DNA of 64,000 nt from Hymenobacter tibetensis (GCF_022827545.1 NZ_CP094669.1:1144001-1208000); one strand, 5' to 3'. Positions 37,739-47,025 are shown, numbered from the stretch's first letter. The notes: generated by a model not told the origin, from the letters alone. Numbers and translations: made by a program.

Positions 37739-38146
37739 ATGATGCAATCTCCACACATAATTGAATTTGCGAAGCTAGGGGCTTCTGAAATTGGATTTAT
37801 TTCTGTAATAGAACAATTTAAACATATTCCATTTGAAGTGCAGAGAGTATTTTGGACTTACTACACACCTGAAAGTATAGTTAGGGGCCGTCACGCACAT
37901 CATAAAACAGAGCAGGTATTGATTGCGGTTTCTGGTCGCATTATAGTAAATGTAGAGATGCCTGATGGTCAAGTGGAGTTATATAGATTAGAGGACCCTC
38001 ATGTTGGTTTATATGTGCCTCCCAATGCTTGGCATACTATGCAGTACTCACATTCTGCTGTGCAATTAGTCTTCGCATCTAACCCATACGATGAGAGTGA
38101 TTACATCCGTGAGTATGATAAATTTCGCGAAATATGGAAAGCATAG
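37739..38146 (+). CDS. fdtA: Cupin sugar 3,4-ketoisomerase (FdtA/QdtA/WxcM-like)
   Basis: 135 residues, single cupin of the FdtA/WxcM family. The hallmark RGRHAHHKTEQ (49-59) carries the catalytic His pair (His52, His54), and VYVPPNAWHTMQ-like sequence closes the barrel. The family shifts the keto group of dTDP-4-keto-6-deoxyglucose from C4 to C3, before transamination. Together with the acetyltransferase next to it and the aminotransferase at 42311 it indicates a 3-amino-3,6-dideoxyhexose such as Fuc3NAc or Qui3NAc. Its 3' end overlaps the next gene by 13 bases. Codon use is AT-rich. Confidence 0.82.
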   Translation: MMQSPHIIEFAKLGASEIGFISVIEQFKHIPFEVQRVFWTYYTPESIVRGRHAHHKTEQVLIAVSGRIIVNVEMPDGQVELYRLEDPHVGLYVPPNAWHTMQYSHSAVQLVFASNPYDESDYIREYDKFREIWKA

Positions 38147-39087
38147 ACCCTCTGCTGATTGCGGAGAGGGCATCAGCATTGAAATTCTATTCACCATATA
38201 ACTTCCTACGCACTGTAGCCGCAACTGAGGCTTACGAAAGCAGTTTTGGAATAGGAAAAATCAGCGACTTCGCAGCAGATTCTGTTCATAATGCAGTTTT
38301 CAATCACGAAGGAGGGACATTACTTTATACTGGACTCCCTTGGGATTCCAATTTTTTTGGTTGCCCTACTTATAAACTACTAACGGGCCTTTTTTCGCAT
38401 ACTTCTTCTCTGATAGAGCGAGTTAATAGCGTGCGTTCGTTTGAGAATAATTTAGCTTTGGAAGGAGATTATTATTGTTTCTCTGAAGTGCCGTGCGAAG
38501 ATATAATGTTACTCCAGGCATTAAGTGCCAGCGGTTGGCAACTCATAGAAACTCGCCTATTGTACTATCGTGACAATTTGCAAAGCTTCAACGAAGAGCG
38601 TTATCCAGTACGCTTGGCTCAAATAAACGAGTCAGAACGAATTGCGGAAATATCCGCATCAGTTCGCAATCAATATGACCGATTTCATGCAGACCCTTGG
38701 TTTGGTCATGAGAAAGCAGATTCCTTTCTAGGGCGTTATGCGAGTGCTGCGGTAAAGGGGTATTGTGATGCTGTTCTAGTGCCTGATGAGCCTAACGTAC
38801 CTGTAGATTCGTTTTTAGCAATTAGCGATTTAAGAAATGATTCTCTTGCATTAGGTGTGGGGCTATCAAGGGTAGTCCTTACTGCAGTAGGACCACTAAA
38901 TCGCGGATGGCATTTGAAATTAGTTTCTGAAAGTGTGCATAGAGCACGTGAAAGAGGGGATGAGGCAATTCTTATGACTACTCAATCGACTAATCGCGCA
39001 GTATTTCGCACAAGCGAAAAATTAGGCTTCAAGTTAGGTGGAAGTAGCCATGTCTTGGCTTGCCATAGCAAACTGCCTGCTAGATAA
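38134..39087 (+). CDS. GNAT-type sugar N-acetyltransferase (WecD/FdtC-like)
   Basis: 317 residues. An N-terminal segment LPWDSNFFGC (about 69-78) matches the LxWDSxFFG motif of the WecD-type TDP-fucosamine acetyltransferases. The C-terminal GNAT domain ends with TNRAVFRTSEKLGFKLGG, the typical acetyl-CoA-fold tail. It probably acetylates the amino group made by the aminotransferase at 42311. Its start overlaps the isomerase gene, implying coupled translation. It is AT-rich like its neighbour. Confidence 0.72.
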   Translation: MESIDPLLIAERASALKFYSPYNFLRTVAATEAYESSFGIGKISDFAADSVHNAVFNHEGGTLLYTGLPWDSNFFGCPTYKLLTGLFSHTSSLIERVNSVRSFENNLALEGDYYCFSEVPCEDIMLLQALSASGWQLIETRLLYYRDNLQSFNEERYPVRLAQINESERIAEISASVRNQYDRFHADPWFGHEKADSFLGRYASAAVKGYCDAVLVPDEPNVPVDSFLAISDLRNDSLALGVGLSRVVLTAVGPLNRGWHLKLVSESVHRARERGDEAILMTTQSTNRAVFRTSEKLGFKLGGSSHVLACHSKLPAR

Positions 39088-39112
39088 AGTACAACGTTTC
39101 CGAATCATTCTG

Positions 39113-40069
39113 ATGCCTAAGATTTCTGTTATAGTCCCCTGTTACTTCAACGAAGGCAATATTCCTGTTACTGTTCCAGGCCTAGTCGCTAATGAAGCAA
39201 ATTTTCCAGCTGGAACTGAGTTTGAATATGTATTCGTGGATGATGGATCGCGCGATCTAACTCTGCAGGCACTTCTAGAAGCTCGTGCTCAATATCCTGA
39301 TCGAATCAAGGTAATAGAACTTGTTGGTAACGTTGGTTCTTATAATGCTATCGTAGCGGGTATTGCCCATGCTACAGGAGACTGCATGTCAGTTATTACG
39401 GCTGATATGCAAGATCCCCCCGAGCTAATGGTTCAGATGTTTGATTACTGGCAGCAGGGGTTCAAGTTAGTAATAGGTAACCGGCAGGATAGAGAAGAAA
39501 CAGGTCTTGCAAAGATATTTGCAGAAACATTCCACTGGTTGATGAAGCACTTGGCTTTGAATAATATTCCAGATGGAGGGTTTGATTTCGTGTTTTTTGA
39601 TCGGCAAGTGGCAGATGAAGTCGTGAAAATGCACGAACGCAATAGCAACGTATTTTACCTTATGGTATGGCTTGGTTATACCTATATAAACATTCCATAC
39701 GTGCGTCGTAAACGAGAAATAGGAAAATCTCGTTGGACACTTCAGAAAAAAATAAAATTATTTATTGATTCTCTGCTCTCATTTTCTTATTTCCCAATCA
39801 GAGCAATATCTGTGGTTGGGTTATTGCTTGGTGTAGTAGCACTTGTTTATGGCTTGTATATAATAGGGTTAAAGGTTTTTGACCCGCATGGCCCAGCTGG
39901 CTGGACAACTCTAATGGTTGTTGTGCTTTTTGTATCAGCTTTTCAAATGATTGCTCTAGGAGTTATTGGAGAATATGTCTGGAGGGGATTAGATGCCTCT
40001 CGTAGCCGGCCTTTATATGTGGTAAAAAATAAGTACGGTATTGGTTCAGAGAATAACAAGCTGTACTAA
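39113..40069 (+). CDS. GT2 polyprenyl-phosphate glycosyltransferase (DPM1/GtrB-like)
   Basis: 318 residues from the ATG at 39113; earlier in-frame starts overlap the acetyltransferase gene. The GT-A domain has VIVPCYFNEGNI, VDDGSRD, and TADMQDPPEL with the metal-binding Asp residues. The QKKIKLFIDSLLSFSY element and two C-terminal transmembrane helices (about 230-255 and 265-290) are typical of undecaprenyl-phosphate sugar synthases. It would load a sugar from a nucleotide donor onto undecaprenyl phosphate at the inner membrane. The following gene is a large membrane protein that could use such a lipid-linked donor. Confidence 0.85.
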   Translation: MPKISVIVPCYFNEGNIPVTVPGLVANEANFPAGTEFEYVFVDDGSRDLTLQALLEARAQYPDRIKVIELVGNVGSYNAIVAGIAHATGDCMSVITADMQDPPELMVQMFDYWQQGFKLVIGNRQDREETGLAKIFAETFHWLMKHLALNNIPDGGFDFVFFDRQVADEVVKMHERNSNVFYLMVWLGYTYINIPYVRRKREIGKSRWTLQKKIKLFIDSLLSFSYFPIRAISVVGLLLGVVALVYGLYIIGLKVFDPHGPAGWTTLMVVVLFVSAFQMIALGVIGEYVWRGLDASRSRPLYVVKNKYGIGSENNKLY

Positions 40070-40122
40070 CGCGAATTTTGATTTGATGAGTCTTTAATCA
40101 AAGCATTGATTTATATCTCAAA

Positions 40123-42126
40123 ATGATAATTATTACGGCCCAGTTGTTTTCTTTGGCAATTATTTCAATTATAGTATGCTTTGTTGTAGGGTCTATTATT
40201 GTTAAATATTGCAATATACTATTTGATGAAATATTTTACTCCTTATTTTTTCCTTTAATTATAGGAGTTAGCGTGCTTATTGGTGTGTATGCTGTAATAA
40301 CAGCCCGAGGTAGTACGATGCAACTTCCTGTGTTACTGCTGATAGGTCTGCTACTAAGGTCGTTACGTCGTAATGCATATACTATTTCCTCGGATAGAGC
40401 TAATACTATAGGCGTTTTTGAATCTGGGGCAACGAAGTTGCTTTTATTAGTGCTTATTACGTCTCTTGTCCTACTAGTACAGTATCTATTGTTGTATGAT
40501 AGTGACTCTCAATATCTACAAACTCCTTTTCAGGATTATGTTTACTACAGTCGGTTGACTCTGCCACTCAATCATCGAGGCCTTGAAACCAATTCTCTTG
40601 AAGCATTATTTCCTCAATTTCTTACTGAGCAGCCCTACCACTATTCAGAAATATGGCTTAACGCTTTATTTGTAAAGAGTACAGACTTGCCATCAGTTTG
40701 GGTTTATTTTATTAGTGTGGCTTCGGTATTCATATCCATCATATGTGTTGGATTTATGGCCCTGATGGCTCACTTCAAGCTTAAAACTTTATGGGTGCCA
40801 GTTTTAGCTTTTTTATTCCTGTTTGTAACCGGGGTGCGATGGGGGTTTTTGCAACACAACCTTTTTGTGTACAATGGAGCTCTTTTGTCAAGCTCATTGC
40901 TTTGTCTTAATCCTAAATTTGTTCCTGCTTACGCCTATATCATTTTAGGCGCTTTGTTCTTACTTAAGAAACAATATATTGCGAGCGGAGCCGCTTTAGC
41001 TGTTTTACCACTTGTCTTTATTTCTACCACACCTGTTATTGGGGTGGGCATTGCTTTCTTGGCACTATATTTAGTGCTGGCTCAACATGCAAAGTGGGCA
41101 CAAGCGTTACTTGTAGTGCTTCCTGTTGTAGGATCAATAATTTATATTGTTGTATTTTATTCGCTACAGCCGGAGCCTTATCAGTTTCCTAGCACAGGAA
41201 GAGTGTTTGCACTTCAATCTATTATTCCGAGTATAGGTGAAATAAAAACACTTTTCAATATTGCTGTAGGTGCTATTATAAATTATGTGATTTACTTTAT
41301 TGTATATTTTTTGTTGATACTATTGATATTTCTATTGCGTCGTCAAAGTGAATTATTGTTCACTATTCCAAGAAAAATTATCTTATGGTTTGGAGTTAGC
41401 CTTTGTATGGCGGCGGCCATGCGAGCCTTTGGCACACATTTCCTTGATAGTTTTCAGTTCTTTTCAAATACTATGGTGCCATTGACCTCAGTAGTGTTAG
41501 CTATTGTATTGGCCGCCGTACTGCATGGTGCGAAAAATTGGGTGTATGGCGTGGCTGTGAGCTTGCTAGCTATTTTGGCAACTTTCAATTTTACAACTAC
41601 AGGTACGGGTAACACTCGTTATTCACCAAACTTTTTGAAACAAGTTGCACAGGCTGCTCCTCAACTTGGGGCCCGTGGAGGCTACGTATTAGCAGATGAG
41701 GACTACGAAAACGCTTACATGCTGTCACCAGATTCGTATACTACAGGTAATTATATTTCCAATTTTAAGAACGATTACGCCTTCGTCTCTCTGTCTGAGC
41801 TTGATCCAGATAGCTTGACAACTGATCCACGGTTTAAGCGTGATTCAGCACAAGCCGAGCAAATTGTGAGGAAGTCCAGTCTTTATCGATTTGCTAAGTT
41901 TCAAGCACTAAAAAAGCGGAAACTGTCGCTTGATAGTATCAAATACGAATTTGTTACTCAGCATAATATAGGTTTCGTGTGCGTGTCTAAACGTGGTAAG
42001 CTACCAGAAATTCTTTCTCCTTTAGTAGCAATTTCCTATACCGATAGTTTATCGGGAGAGCGGCTGTATGTACTTCGTACACGCAAGACAAAGCAGGCTT
42101 CGACTGCCTACAAGGACTTAGAATAG
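40123..42126 (+). CDS. Large polytopic membrane protein, possible GT-C glycosyltransferase
   Basis: 667 residues with about 12-13 hydrophobic segments over residues 1-500 and a soluble C-terminal part (about 505-667). A loop after the fourth helix contains PFQDYVYYSRL and ETNSLEALFPQFL, the place where GT-C enzymes carry catalytic acidic residues. I do not recognise a named family. Its position next to a polyprenyl-phosphate glycosyltransferase suggests it transfers a lipid-linked sugar on the periplasmic side, comparable to GtrC-type proteins. Very AT-rich: 12 G/C in the 60 bases 41281-41340. Confidence 0.6.
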   Translation: MIIITAQLFSLAIISIIVCFVVGSIIVKYCNILFDEIFYSLFFPLIIGVSVLIGVYAVITARGSTMQLPVLLLIGLLLRSLRRNAYTISSDRANTIGVFESGATKLLLLVLITSLVLLVQYLLLYDSDSQYLQTPFQDYVYYSRLTLPLNHRGLETNSLEALFPQFLTEQPYHYSEIWLNALFVKSTDLPSVWVYFISVASVFISIICVGFMALMAHFKLKTLWVPVLAFLFLFVTGVRWGFLQHNLFVYNGALLSSSLLCLNPKFVPAYAYIILGALFLLKKQYIASGAALAVLPLVFISTTPVIGVGIAFLALYLVLAQHAKWAQALLVVLPVVGSIIYIVVFYSLQPEPYQFPSTGRVFALQSIIPSIGEIKTLFNIAVGAIINYVIYFIVYFLLILLIFLLRRQSELLFTIPRKIILWFGVSLCMAAAMRAFGTHFLDSFQFFSNTMVPLTSVVLAIVLAAVLHGAKNWVYGVAVSLLAILATFNFTTTGTGNTRYSPNFLKQVAQAAPQLGARGGYVLADEDYENAYMLSPDSYTTGNYISNFKNDYAFVSLSELDPDSLTTDPRFKRDSAQAEQIVRKSSLYRFAKFQALKKRKLSLDSIKYEFVTQHNIGFVCVSKRGKLPEILSPLVAISYTDSLSGERLYVLRTRKTKQASTAYKDLE

Positions 42127-42170
42127 TCGAGCCCACTAGACGCATTTCTATTTCAAGGTAGCTGACTGTG

Positions 42171-42277
42171 TTGCTTTGCTATAGCTACCTTTGGACTTGC
42201 CAAAGTTTAACTTATCAAAACGAATTCGTGTTGCATTGGACTGGTAGAAGCATAAGCAGCTTTTTATAGCAAAGCAA
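42171..42277. repeat. Long-range 13-bp inverted repeat in the fdtB leader
   Basis: TTGCTTTGCTATA (42171-42183) and its perfect complement TATAGCAAAGCAA (42265-42277) flank 81 bases. The left arm adjoins the -7 box at 42186, so the RNA would not contain it if transcription starts there. It may instead be DNA-level or relate to read-through transcripts. Confidence 0.4.
42186..42193 (+). promoter_or_regulatory. -7 promoter box upstream of the aminotransferase
   Basis: TACCTTTG is an exact TAnnTTTG match, 117 bases before the ATG at 42311. The -33 box is not clear. Confidence 0.5.
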
Positions 42278-42310
42278 TACGGCTTGTCAGTTCAGTTTTA
42301 ATTCTCTTTT

Positions 42311-43420
42311 ATGAACATTCCTTTTCTTTCTTTCACGCCACAGCACAGCCCTATACGAGAGGAAGTTCTAGCCGCAATTGCTGCAGTGTATGATAAACAG
42401 TGGTACGTGCTAGGTGACCAAGTAAAAGCTTTCGAGGCTTCCTATGCAGAATTCAATCAGGTTGAACACTGTATTGGAGTAGCAAATGGTCTTGATGCGT
42501 TGCATTTGGCCTTGGAAGCATTGGGTGTAGGGCCAGGTGACGAAGTGCTAGTTCCTAGCAACACGTACATTGCTACATGGCTAGCTATTTCGTTTGTTGG
42601 AGGTACCCCCATTCCAGTGGAACCAAATCCTGCAACTTACAATATTGACCCAGCTCGAATAGAAGCAGCCATTACGCCCCGTACAAAAGGGATAATGCCA
42701 GTTCACTTGTACGGCCAAGCGTGCGAAATGGGGCCTATCATGGATATAGCGCAACGCCATGGTTTGTGGGTGGTTGAAGACAACGCGCAAGCTCAGGGAG
42801 CCACGTGGCAGGGCGGAATTGCTGGTAGCTTTGGTAGCGTAAACGGTACTAGCTTTTACCCCGGCAAAAACCTTGGTGCTCTCGGAGATGCTGGGGCCGT
42901 TACCACTAACAGCAGTGAGCTAGCAGACAAGGTGCGTACTCTGCGCAATTATGGTTCTCAAAAGAAATACTACAACGAAGTTATTGGGCATAACTCTCGT
43001 CTTGATGAACTGCAAGCTGCAGTGTTGAGCGTGAAGCTGCCTTATTTGATGGAGTGGACGCAGCAGCGCCAGGCTGTTGCAGAACTGTACAACCAGCAAC
43101 TTGCAGGCCTAGGTGACTTAATCCTTCCCGTTACAGCCGAAGGTGCGACGCATGTGTATCACTTATATGTAGTGCGTACTGCGCACCGCGACGCTCTACA
43201 ACGTTACCTACAAGAACAACAAATAGGTACGCTGATTCATTATCCTATTCCTCCGCACCGCCAGCAAGCGTACAAGCATATGGGTATTCAAGAAGGAGCA
43301 TATCCAATTGCGGAGGAGCTAGCCCTTACCTCACTAAGCTTGCCAATGTGGCCAGGCATGAGCGAAACGGAAGTAGCAGCAGTAGCTGCAGCAGTGCGCA
43401 GCTTTTTTGAAAGCATCTAA
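42311..43420 (+). CDS. fdtB: DegT/DnrJ/EryC1 sugar aminotransferase (FdtB-like)
   Basis: 369 residues, a PLP-dependent nucleotide-sugar aminotransferase. N-terminal [20 protein letters not shown] with the PLP-contacting Asp157; Schiff-base Lys186 in [16 protein letters not shown]-terminal [12 protein letters not shown] and LSLPMWPGM. It would transaminate the 3-keto sugar made by the FdtA-like isomerase at 37739 to the 3-amino sugar. It is separated from that gene by the acetyltransferase, a GT2 and a membrane protein, and it has its own promoter. The gene is much less AT-rich than the 37.7-42.1 kb block. Confidence 0.86.
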   Translation: MNIPFLSFTPQHSPIREEVLAAIAAVYDKQWYVLGDQVKAFEASYAEFNQVEHCIGVANGLDALHLALEALGVGPGDEVLVPSNTYIATWLAISFVGGTPIPVEPNPATYNIDPARIEAAITPRTKGIMPVHLYGQACEMGPIMDIAQRHGLWVVEDNAQAQGATWQGGIAGSFGSVNGTSFYPGKNLGALGDAGAVTTNSSELADKVRTLRNYGSQKKYYNEVIGHNSRLDELQAAVLSVKLPYLMEWTQQRQAVAELYNQQLAGLGDLILPVTAEGATHVYHLYVVRTAHRDALQRYLQEQQIGTLIHYPIPPHRQQAYKHMGIQEGAYPIAEELALTSLSLPMWPGMSETEVAAVAAAVRSFFESI

Positions 43421-43814
43421 GCTACTTCGTAAAACTCAAGTAAGCATTGATCAATAAGGGCAGGATAAGCCTTATGGGTCAAGCAAGTATTGGAAGGTGT
43501 AATCGAGCTCGAGTTAGGGAAATGAATACGCCCCGTTACAATCGTAACGGGGCGTATTCATTTCCCTAACTCGAGCTCGATTGTAGTATTTCATTGCTAC
43601 AACCGAGTAATAGCTCAAGCAGGTGTATTTCTGCTGATTTGCTTTCTGTGCTTGTTAGATGCTTCTAGGCCTTGAAATTGCAGTAGGCCTCTTATAGGTC
43701 AGCAAAAGCTCGTACCTTCGCGCCGCCAAATTAGCGTTGGGGCACTATCTGTGGCGACAGGCATATTGTACTGCTTGTAGCCACTAATAACTCCAGTATA
43801 CTTCATTTTTGCAT
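43421..43814. other. 394-base gap with a 39-bp hairpin
   Basis: It contains the very long inverted repeat at 43501-43582 and, after it, a leader region for the next gene with a near-match -7 box (TACCTTCG at 43713-43720). No gene is supported. Confidence 0.5.
43501..43582. terminator. 39-bp perfect inverted repeat, hairpin terminator
   Basis: Arms 43501-43539 and 43544-43582 are perfectly complementary over 39 bases with a 4-base loop (AATC). It lies 80 bases after the aminotransferase stop. It contains the nested palindrome CGAGCTCG. No pronounced T run follows, so it may be a processing or barrier element as well as a terminator. Confidence 0.75.
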
Positions 43815-44825
43815 ATGTCTTCTTCAAAGCCAACAATTGTCATTACCTCTATTTTTGCACCAACCAAGGCTGTAGAAAAGTTTGCCGCTCTCACAGATTA
43901 TCAACTGGTAGTAGCAGGTGATAAGAAATCACCGGAGCAATGGGCTGCCGATAACGTGGTGTATCTCTCGGTACAGGGGCAGGAGGCAATGGGTATGAAG
44001 ATGTCCGCTAAGTTGCCATATAATCATTATGGTCGTAAAATGATGGGCTACTTGCATGCCATGCAGCAAGGCGCTCAAATCATTATCGACACCGATGACG
44101 ACAACATTCCTTATGATGGGTGGGAGTTTCCCGCTATGTCCGGAGCGTTTCTGACCTCAACTCCTGACAAAGGGTTTGTTAATATCTACAAGACCTTTAC
44201 GGAGCAGCATATCTGGCCTCGTGGGTTGCCGCTTGACTTGATTACTTCCAAAGATCATGTTCTGCAAGAAGATCAGTTGGAGACTCAGCCAGTTGAAATT
44301 GGCGTGTGGCAAGGACTGGCCGATGGTGACCCAGATGTGGACGCCATTTACCGCCTAGTCGACAACACCGAATGCTTCTTCAATGACCATGCGCCGGTGG
44401 TGCTCGCAGAAGGTACGTTGTGCCCCTTCAACTCTCAGAACACAGCCTTCCGCAAGGAACTTTTCCCCTTGCTCTACTTACCGGCCTACGTTACTTTCCG
44501 CTTCACCGATATTCTGCGTGGCTTAGTAGCTCAGCCCATCATGTGGCTTTATGGGTACCGTTTGGGCTTTACTAAGGCAACAGTAATACAGGAGCGCAAT
44601 CCTCATGACTACGTGAAGGATTTTGAGTCAGAGATTCCCTGCTATTTGCACCCAAACCGAGTTATTGCCGCTGTAAAAAGCAACCTTGATGCTTCCCTGA
44701 GCGTGAGCGAAAACTTGTTGCGGGCTTACCAGGCATTGGAACAAGAGCAGATTGTTACAAGCCAAGAAGTGGAGTTGTTACAATTGTGGCTCGCTGACGT
44801 AGCAGCCCTTACGGCATCTAAGTAA
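43815..44825 (+). CDS. STELLO/DUF288-type glycosyltransferase
   Basis: 336 residues from the ATG at 43815. Key segments are VITSIFAPTKAVEKFA at the N-terminus, LPYNHYGRKMMGYLHAMQQGAQ, and the acidic motif IIIDTDDDNIPYDGWEFP, which corresponds to the nucleotide-sugar metal site in STELLO proteins. Plant STELLO proteins act in the Golgi with cellulose synthase; bacterial homologues occur in surface-glycan loci with unproven activity. No transmembrane segment is evident, so it is probably cytosolic or peripheral. It precedes a GT2 gene by 16 bases. Confidence 0.75.
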   Translation: MSSSKPTIVITSIFAPTKAVEKFAALTDYQLVVAGDKKSPEQWAADNVVYLSVQGQEAMGMKMSAKLPYNHYGRKMMGYLHAMQQGAQIIIDTDDDNIPYDGWEFPAMSGAFLTSTPDKGFVNIYKTFTEQHIWPRGLPLDLITSKDHVLQEDQLETQPVEIGVWQGLADGDPDVDAIYRLVDNTECFFNDHAPVVLAEGTLCPFNSQNTAFRKELFPLLYLPAYVTFRFTDILRGLVAQPIMWLYGYRLGFTKATVIQERNPHDYVKDFESEIPCYLHPNRVIAAVKSNLDASLSVSENLLRAYQALEQEQIVTSQEVELLQLWLADVAALTASK

Positions 44826-44841
44826 TTTCTATTTCTGCCGG

Positions 44842-45825
44842 ATGCAACAGTTTCCCTCTCTTTCTATCATTATTCCATCGTGGAATCAAGGCAGATTTAT
44901 TGAGCGCACACTGCTCAGCATTCTGCGGCAAGACTACCCAAGCCCAGTACAAGTAATCGTATCAGATGGAGGATCTACTGATGAGACGGTAGATATTCTT
45001 AAAAAATACGAAGACAAGATTACGTGGTGGTCTGCTAGGGATAAAGGATTTGTTGATGCAGTAACGAAAGGGCTGGCACAGGTTACCAATGAAATCATTG
45101 CTATCCAAAGTAGTGATGACTTCTATTTGCCAGGAGCATTCCGCCGGATGGCTGAAGGATTTCAGAACCACCCAGAGGCGGGTTTTATCTCGGGTGGTGA
45201 ATATGGCATCGACCTGCAAGACAAAATCGAATACGCCAATTCATTTACGGGGCCAATTACGCCACATTCCATCCTTTTTCAGTTCGTACCACCGCAGCAC
45301 GCTACTTTCGTGCGCCGTACCGTGCTTGAAAGGACGGGTGGCATGCGCGTGGAGGTAGACATGTGCGCTGATATCGACTTGTGGTACCGGGTGGCTCATT
45401 TTGCTCCTGGGTATGCTATTCCAGATATGTTGGCTGCGTATCAACTGCATCCTGACCAACGTACGGCTACCTCTCCCAAGTGGTATCCCAACCTAGTGAA
45501 GATGGTTGAGAGCTGCGAGCAGGACCCCACGTATGGCCCGCTTTTTCAGCTCACCAATGACGAGCGGCGCAATTTGTACACGTATTGGGAAATCAACTGG
45601 ACGGCTAAGCGTGATGCGGCTGCGGCACGACCTATCGCCTGGTCCAAGCTGCCAGGCTTGCTAAGTTACAGCTCACGCACTCGCCGTATGATTCTGGGTT
45701 CGACAGTAAACCCAATCGTGAAAGGACTATTGCCGGCAACTTTAGTGCAGAGCTTACGGCCTGCTTCTAAGGTCGAGACTCCTGCTAAGCCGGTAGCAGA
45801 TCTTAATTGGTGGAAAATAAACTGA
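44842..45825 (+). CDS. GT2 family glycosyltransferase
   Basis: 327 residues. The N-terminal GT-A domain has SIIIPSWNQGRFIERTL, VSDGGSTDETVDIL and IAIQSSDDFYLPGAF, where the DD replaces the usual DxD. No transmembrane helices are apparent. It is paralogous to the GT2 at 52226, sharing the PSxNQG opening and the KYEdkITwW-type segment. Acceptor and sugar unknown. It follows the STELLO gene closely, so the two probably act in the same oligosaccharide. Confidence 0.85.
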   Translation: MQQFPSLSIIIPSWNQGRFIERTLLSILRQDYPSPVQVIVSDGGSTDETVDILKKYEDKITWWSARDKGFVDAVTKGLAQVTNEIIAIQSSDDFYLPGAFRRMAEGFQNHPEAGFISGGEYGIDLQDKIEYANSFTGPITPHSILFQFVPPQHATFVRRTVLERTGGMRVEVDMCADIDLWYRVAHFAPGYAIPDMLAAYQLHPDQRTATSPKWYPNLVKMVESCEQDPTYGPLFQLTNDERRNLYTYWEINWTAKRDAAAARPIAWSKLPGLLSYSSRTRRMILGSTVNPIVKGLLPATLVQSLRPASKVETPAKPVADLNWWKIN

Positions 45826-45895
45826 GAAGTATCTTGTCTGCTGCGCCTTTGTGCCCTAAGCGTAGCAGGCAAACAAGAAAAACAGGTAGCAACTC

Positions 45896-46831
45896 ATGGA
45901 AAAGAACGCAAAAATATATGTAGCAGGCCACCGTGGAATGGTGGGCTCTGCCATTCTCCGCCGTCTGGAAAAAGAGGGCTACAATAACTTCGTGACTCGT
46001 GTTTCCTCGGAGTTAGATCTGCGCAACCAAGCTGCAGTAGCTGACTTCTTTGCAGCTGAGAAGCCAGATTATGTGGTGCTGGCTGCTGCCAAAGTGGGTG
46101 GAATCAACGCCAACAATATTTACCGGGCGGAATTTTTGTATGACAATCTGATGATTCAGAATAATGTCATTCATAATAGCTACCTCAATGGTGTAAAGAA
46201 GCTGTTATTCCTGGGCTCATCCTGCATCTACCCTAAGATGGCACCGCAGCCGCTACAGGAAAATGCTCTGCTGACTGGCGAACTGGAAAGCACCAATGAA
46301 CCATACGCCATTGCCAAAATTGCTGGTATCAAAATGTGTGATGCCTATCGTAGCCAGTATGGCTGCAACTACATTTCGGCTATGCCCACCAATCTGTATG
46401 GGCCTCACGACAATTACGACCTCAAAAATTCACACGTTCTACCAGCTTTGATTCGCAAGTTCCATGAAGCGAAACTGCAGGGAGCTCCCGAAGTAGAAGT
46501 GTGGGGGACTGGTACACCACGGCGTGAATTCCTACATGTAGATGATCTGGCCGAAGCCTGCTATTGGCTGCTTGAGAACTACAACGAGCCAGGCCTGGTG
46601 AATGTAGGAACCGGCACTGATTTGAGTATTCGTGAACTGGCGGAACTGGTGCAGCGCACAGTAGGGTACGAGGGTACAATTCGGTTCAACACGGATTATC
46701 CTGATGGCACTCCGCGCAAGCTCATGGATGTGAGTAAGCTTGCTGAGAAAGGCTGGAAAGCAACCATCGGGCTGGAAGAGGGAGTAGCTGCCGTATACGC
46801 TGGGGCTTTCGAGGCGGTGCGCCCTGCGTAG
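45896..46831 (+). CDS. fcl: GDP-L-fucose synthase
   Basis: 311 residues, extended short-chain dehydrogenase. NADP motif GHRGMVGSA (11-19); LGSSCIYPK with the catalytic Ser and Cys (107-114); Tyr137 and Lys141 in [19 protein letters not shown] is characteristic of WcaG/Fcl. It epimerises and reduces GDP-4-keto-6-deoxymannose to GDP-L-fucose. The enzyme making that substrate, GDP-mannose dehydratase (gmd), is not in the window. The gene is 70 bases after the GT2 gene. Confidence 0.94.
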   Translation: MEKNAKIYVAGHRGMVGSAILRRLEKEGYNNFVTRVSSELDLRNQAAVADFFAAEKPDYVVLAAAKVGGINANNIYRAEFLYDNLMIQNNVIHNSYLNGVKKLLFLGSSCIYPKMAPQPLQENALLTGELESTNEPYAIAKIAGIKMCDAYRSQYGCNYISAMPTNLYGPHDNYDLKNSHVLPALIRKFHEAKLQGAPEVEVWGTGTPRREFLHVDDLAEACYWLLENYNEPGLVNVGTGTDLSIRELAELVQRTVGYEGTIRFNTDYPDGTPRKLMDVSKLAEKGWKATIGLEEGVAAVYAGAFEAVRPA

Positions 46832-46906
46832 TACTGCTAACTACTTGGTATTGGCTTGACTATCAGGCGATTAAACGTTCGTCCGATATGTTTGCGTCCT
46901 TACCAC

Positions 46907-46914
46907 TACCTTTG
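46907..46914 (+). promoter_or_regulatory. -7 promoter box upstream of the ABC exporter
   Basis: TACCTTTG is an exact TAnnTTTG match in the 194-base gap before wzm. A TTTG at 46891 is closer than the ideal -33 spacing. It would give a leader of about 105 bases. Confidence 0.5.
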
Positions 46915-47025
46915 CTCTTCATTTCCACACCAGCAGGGGTACGTCAACTAGTAGGGGGGTAAGCAATGGCAGGGAATCTTGCGGCTGTTGAGCTTTCAGT
47001 GTAAACCTTTGTTTTCCAGTTAATT

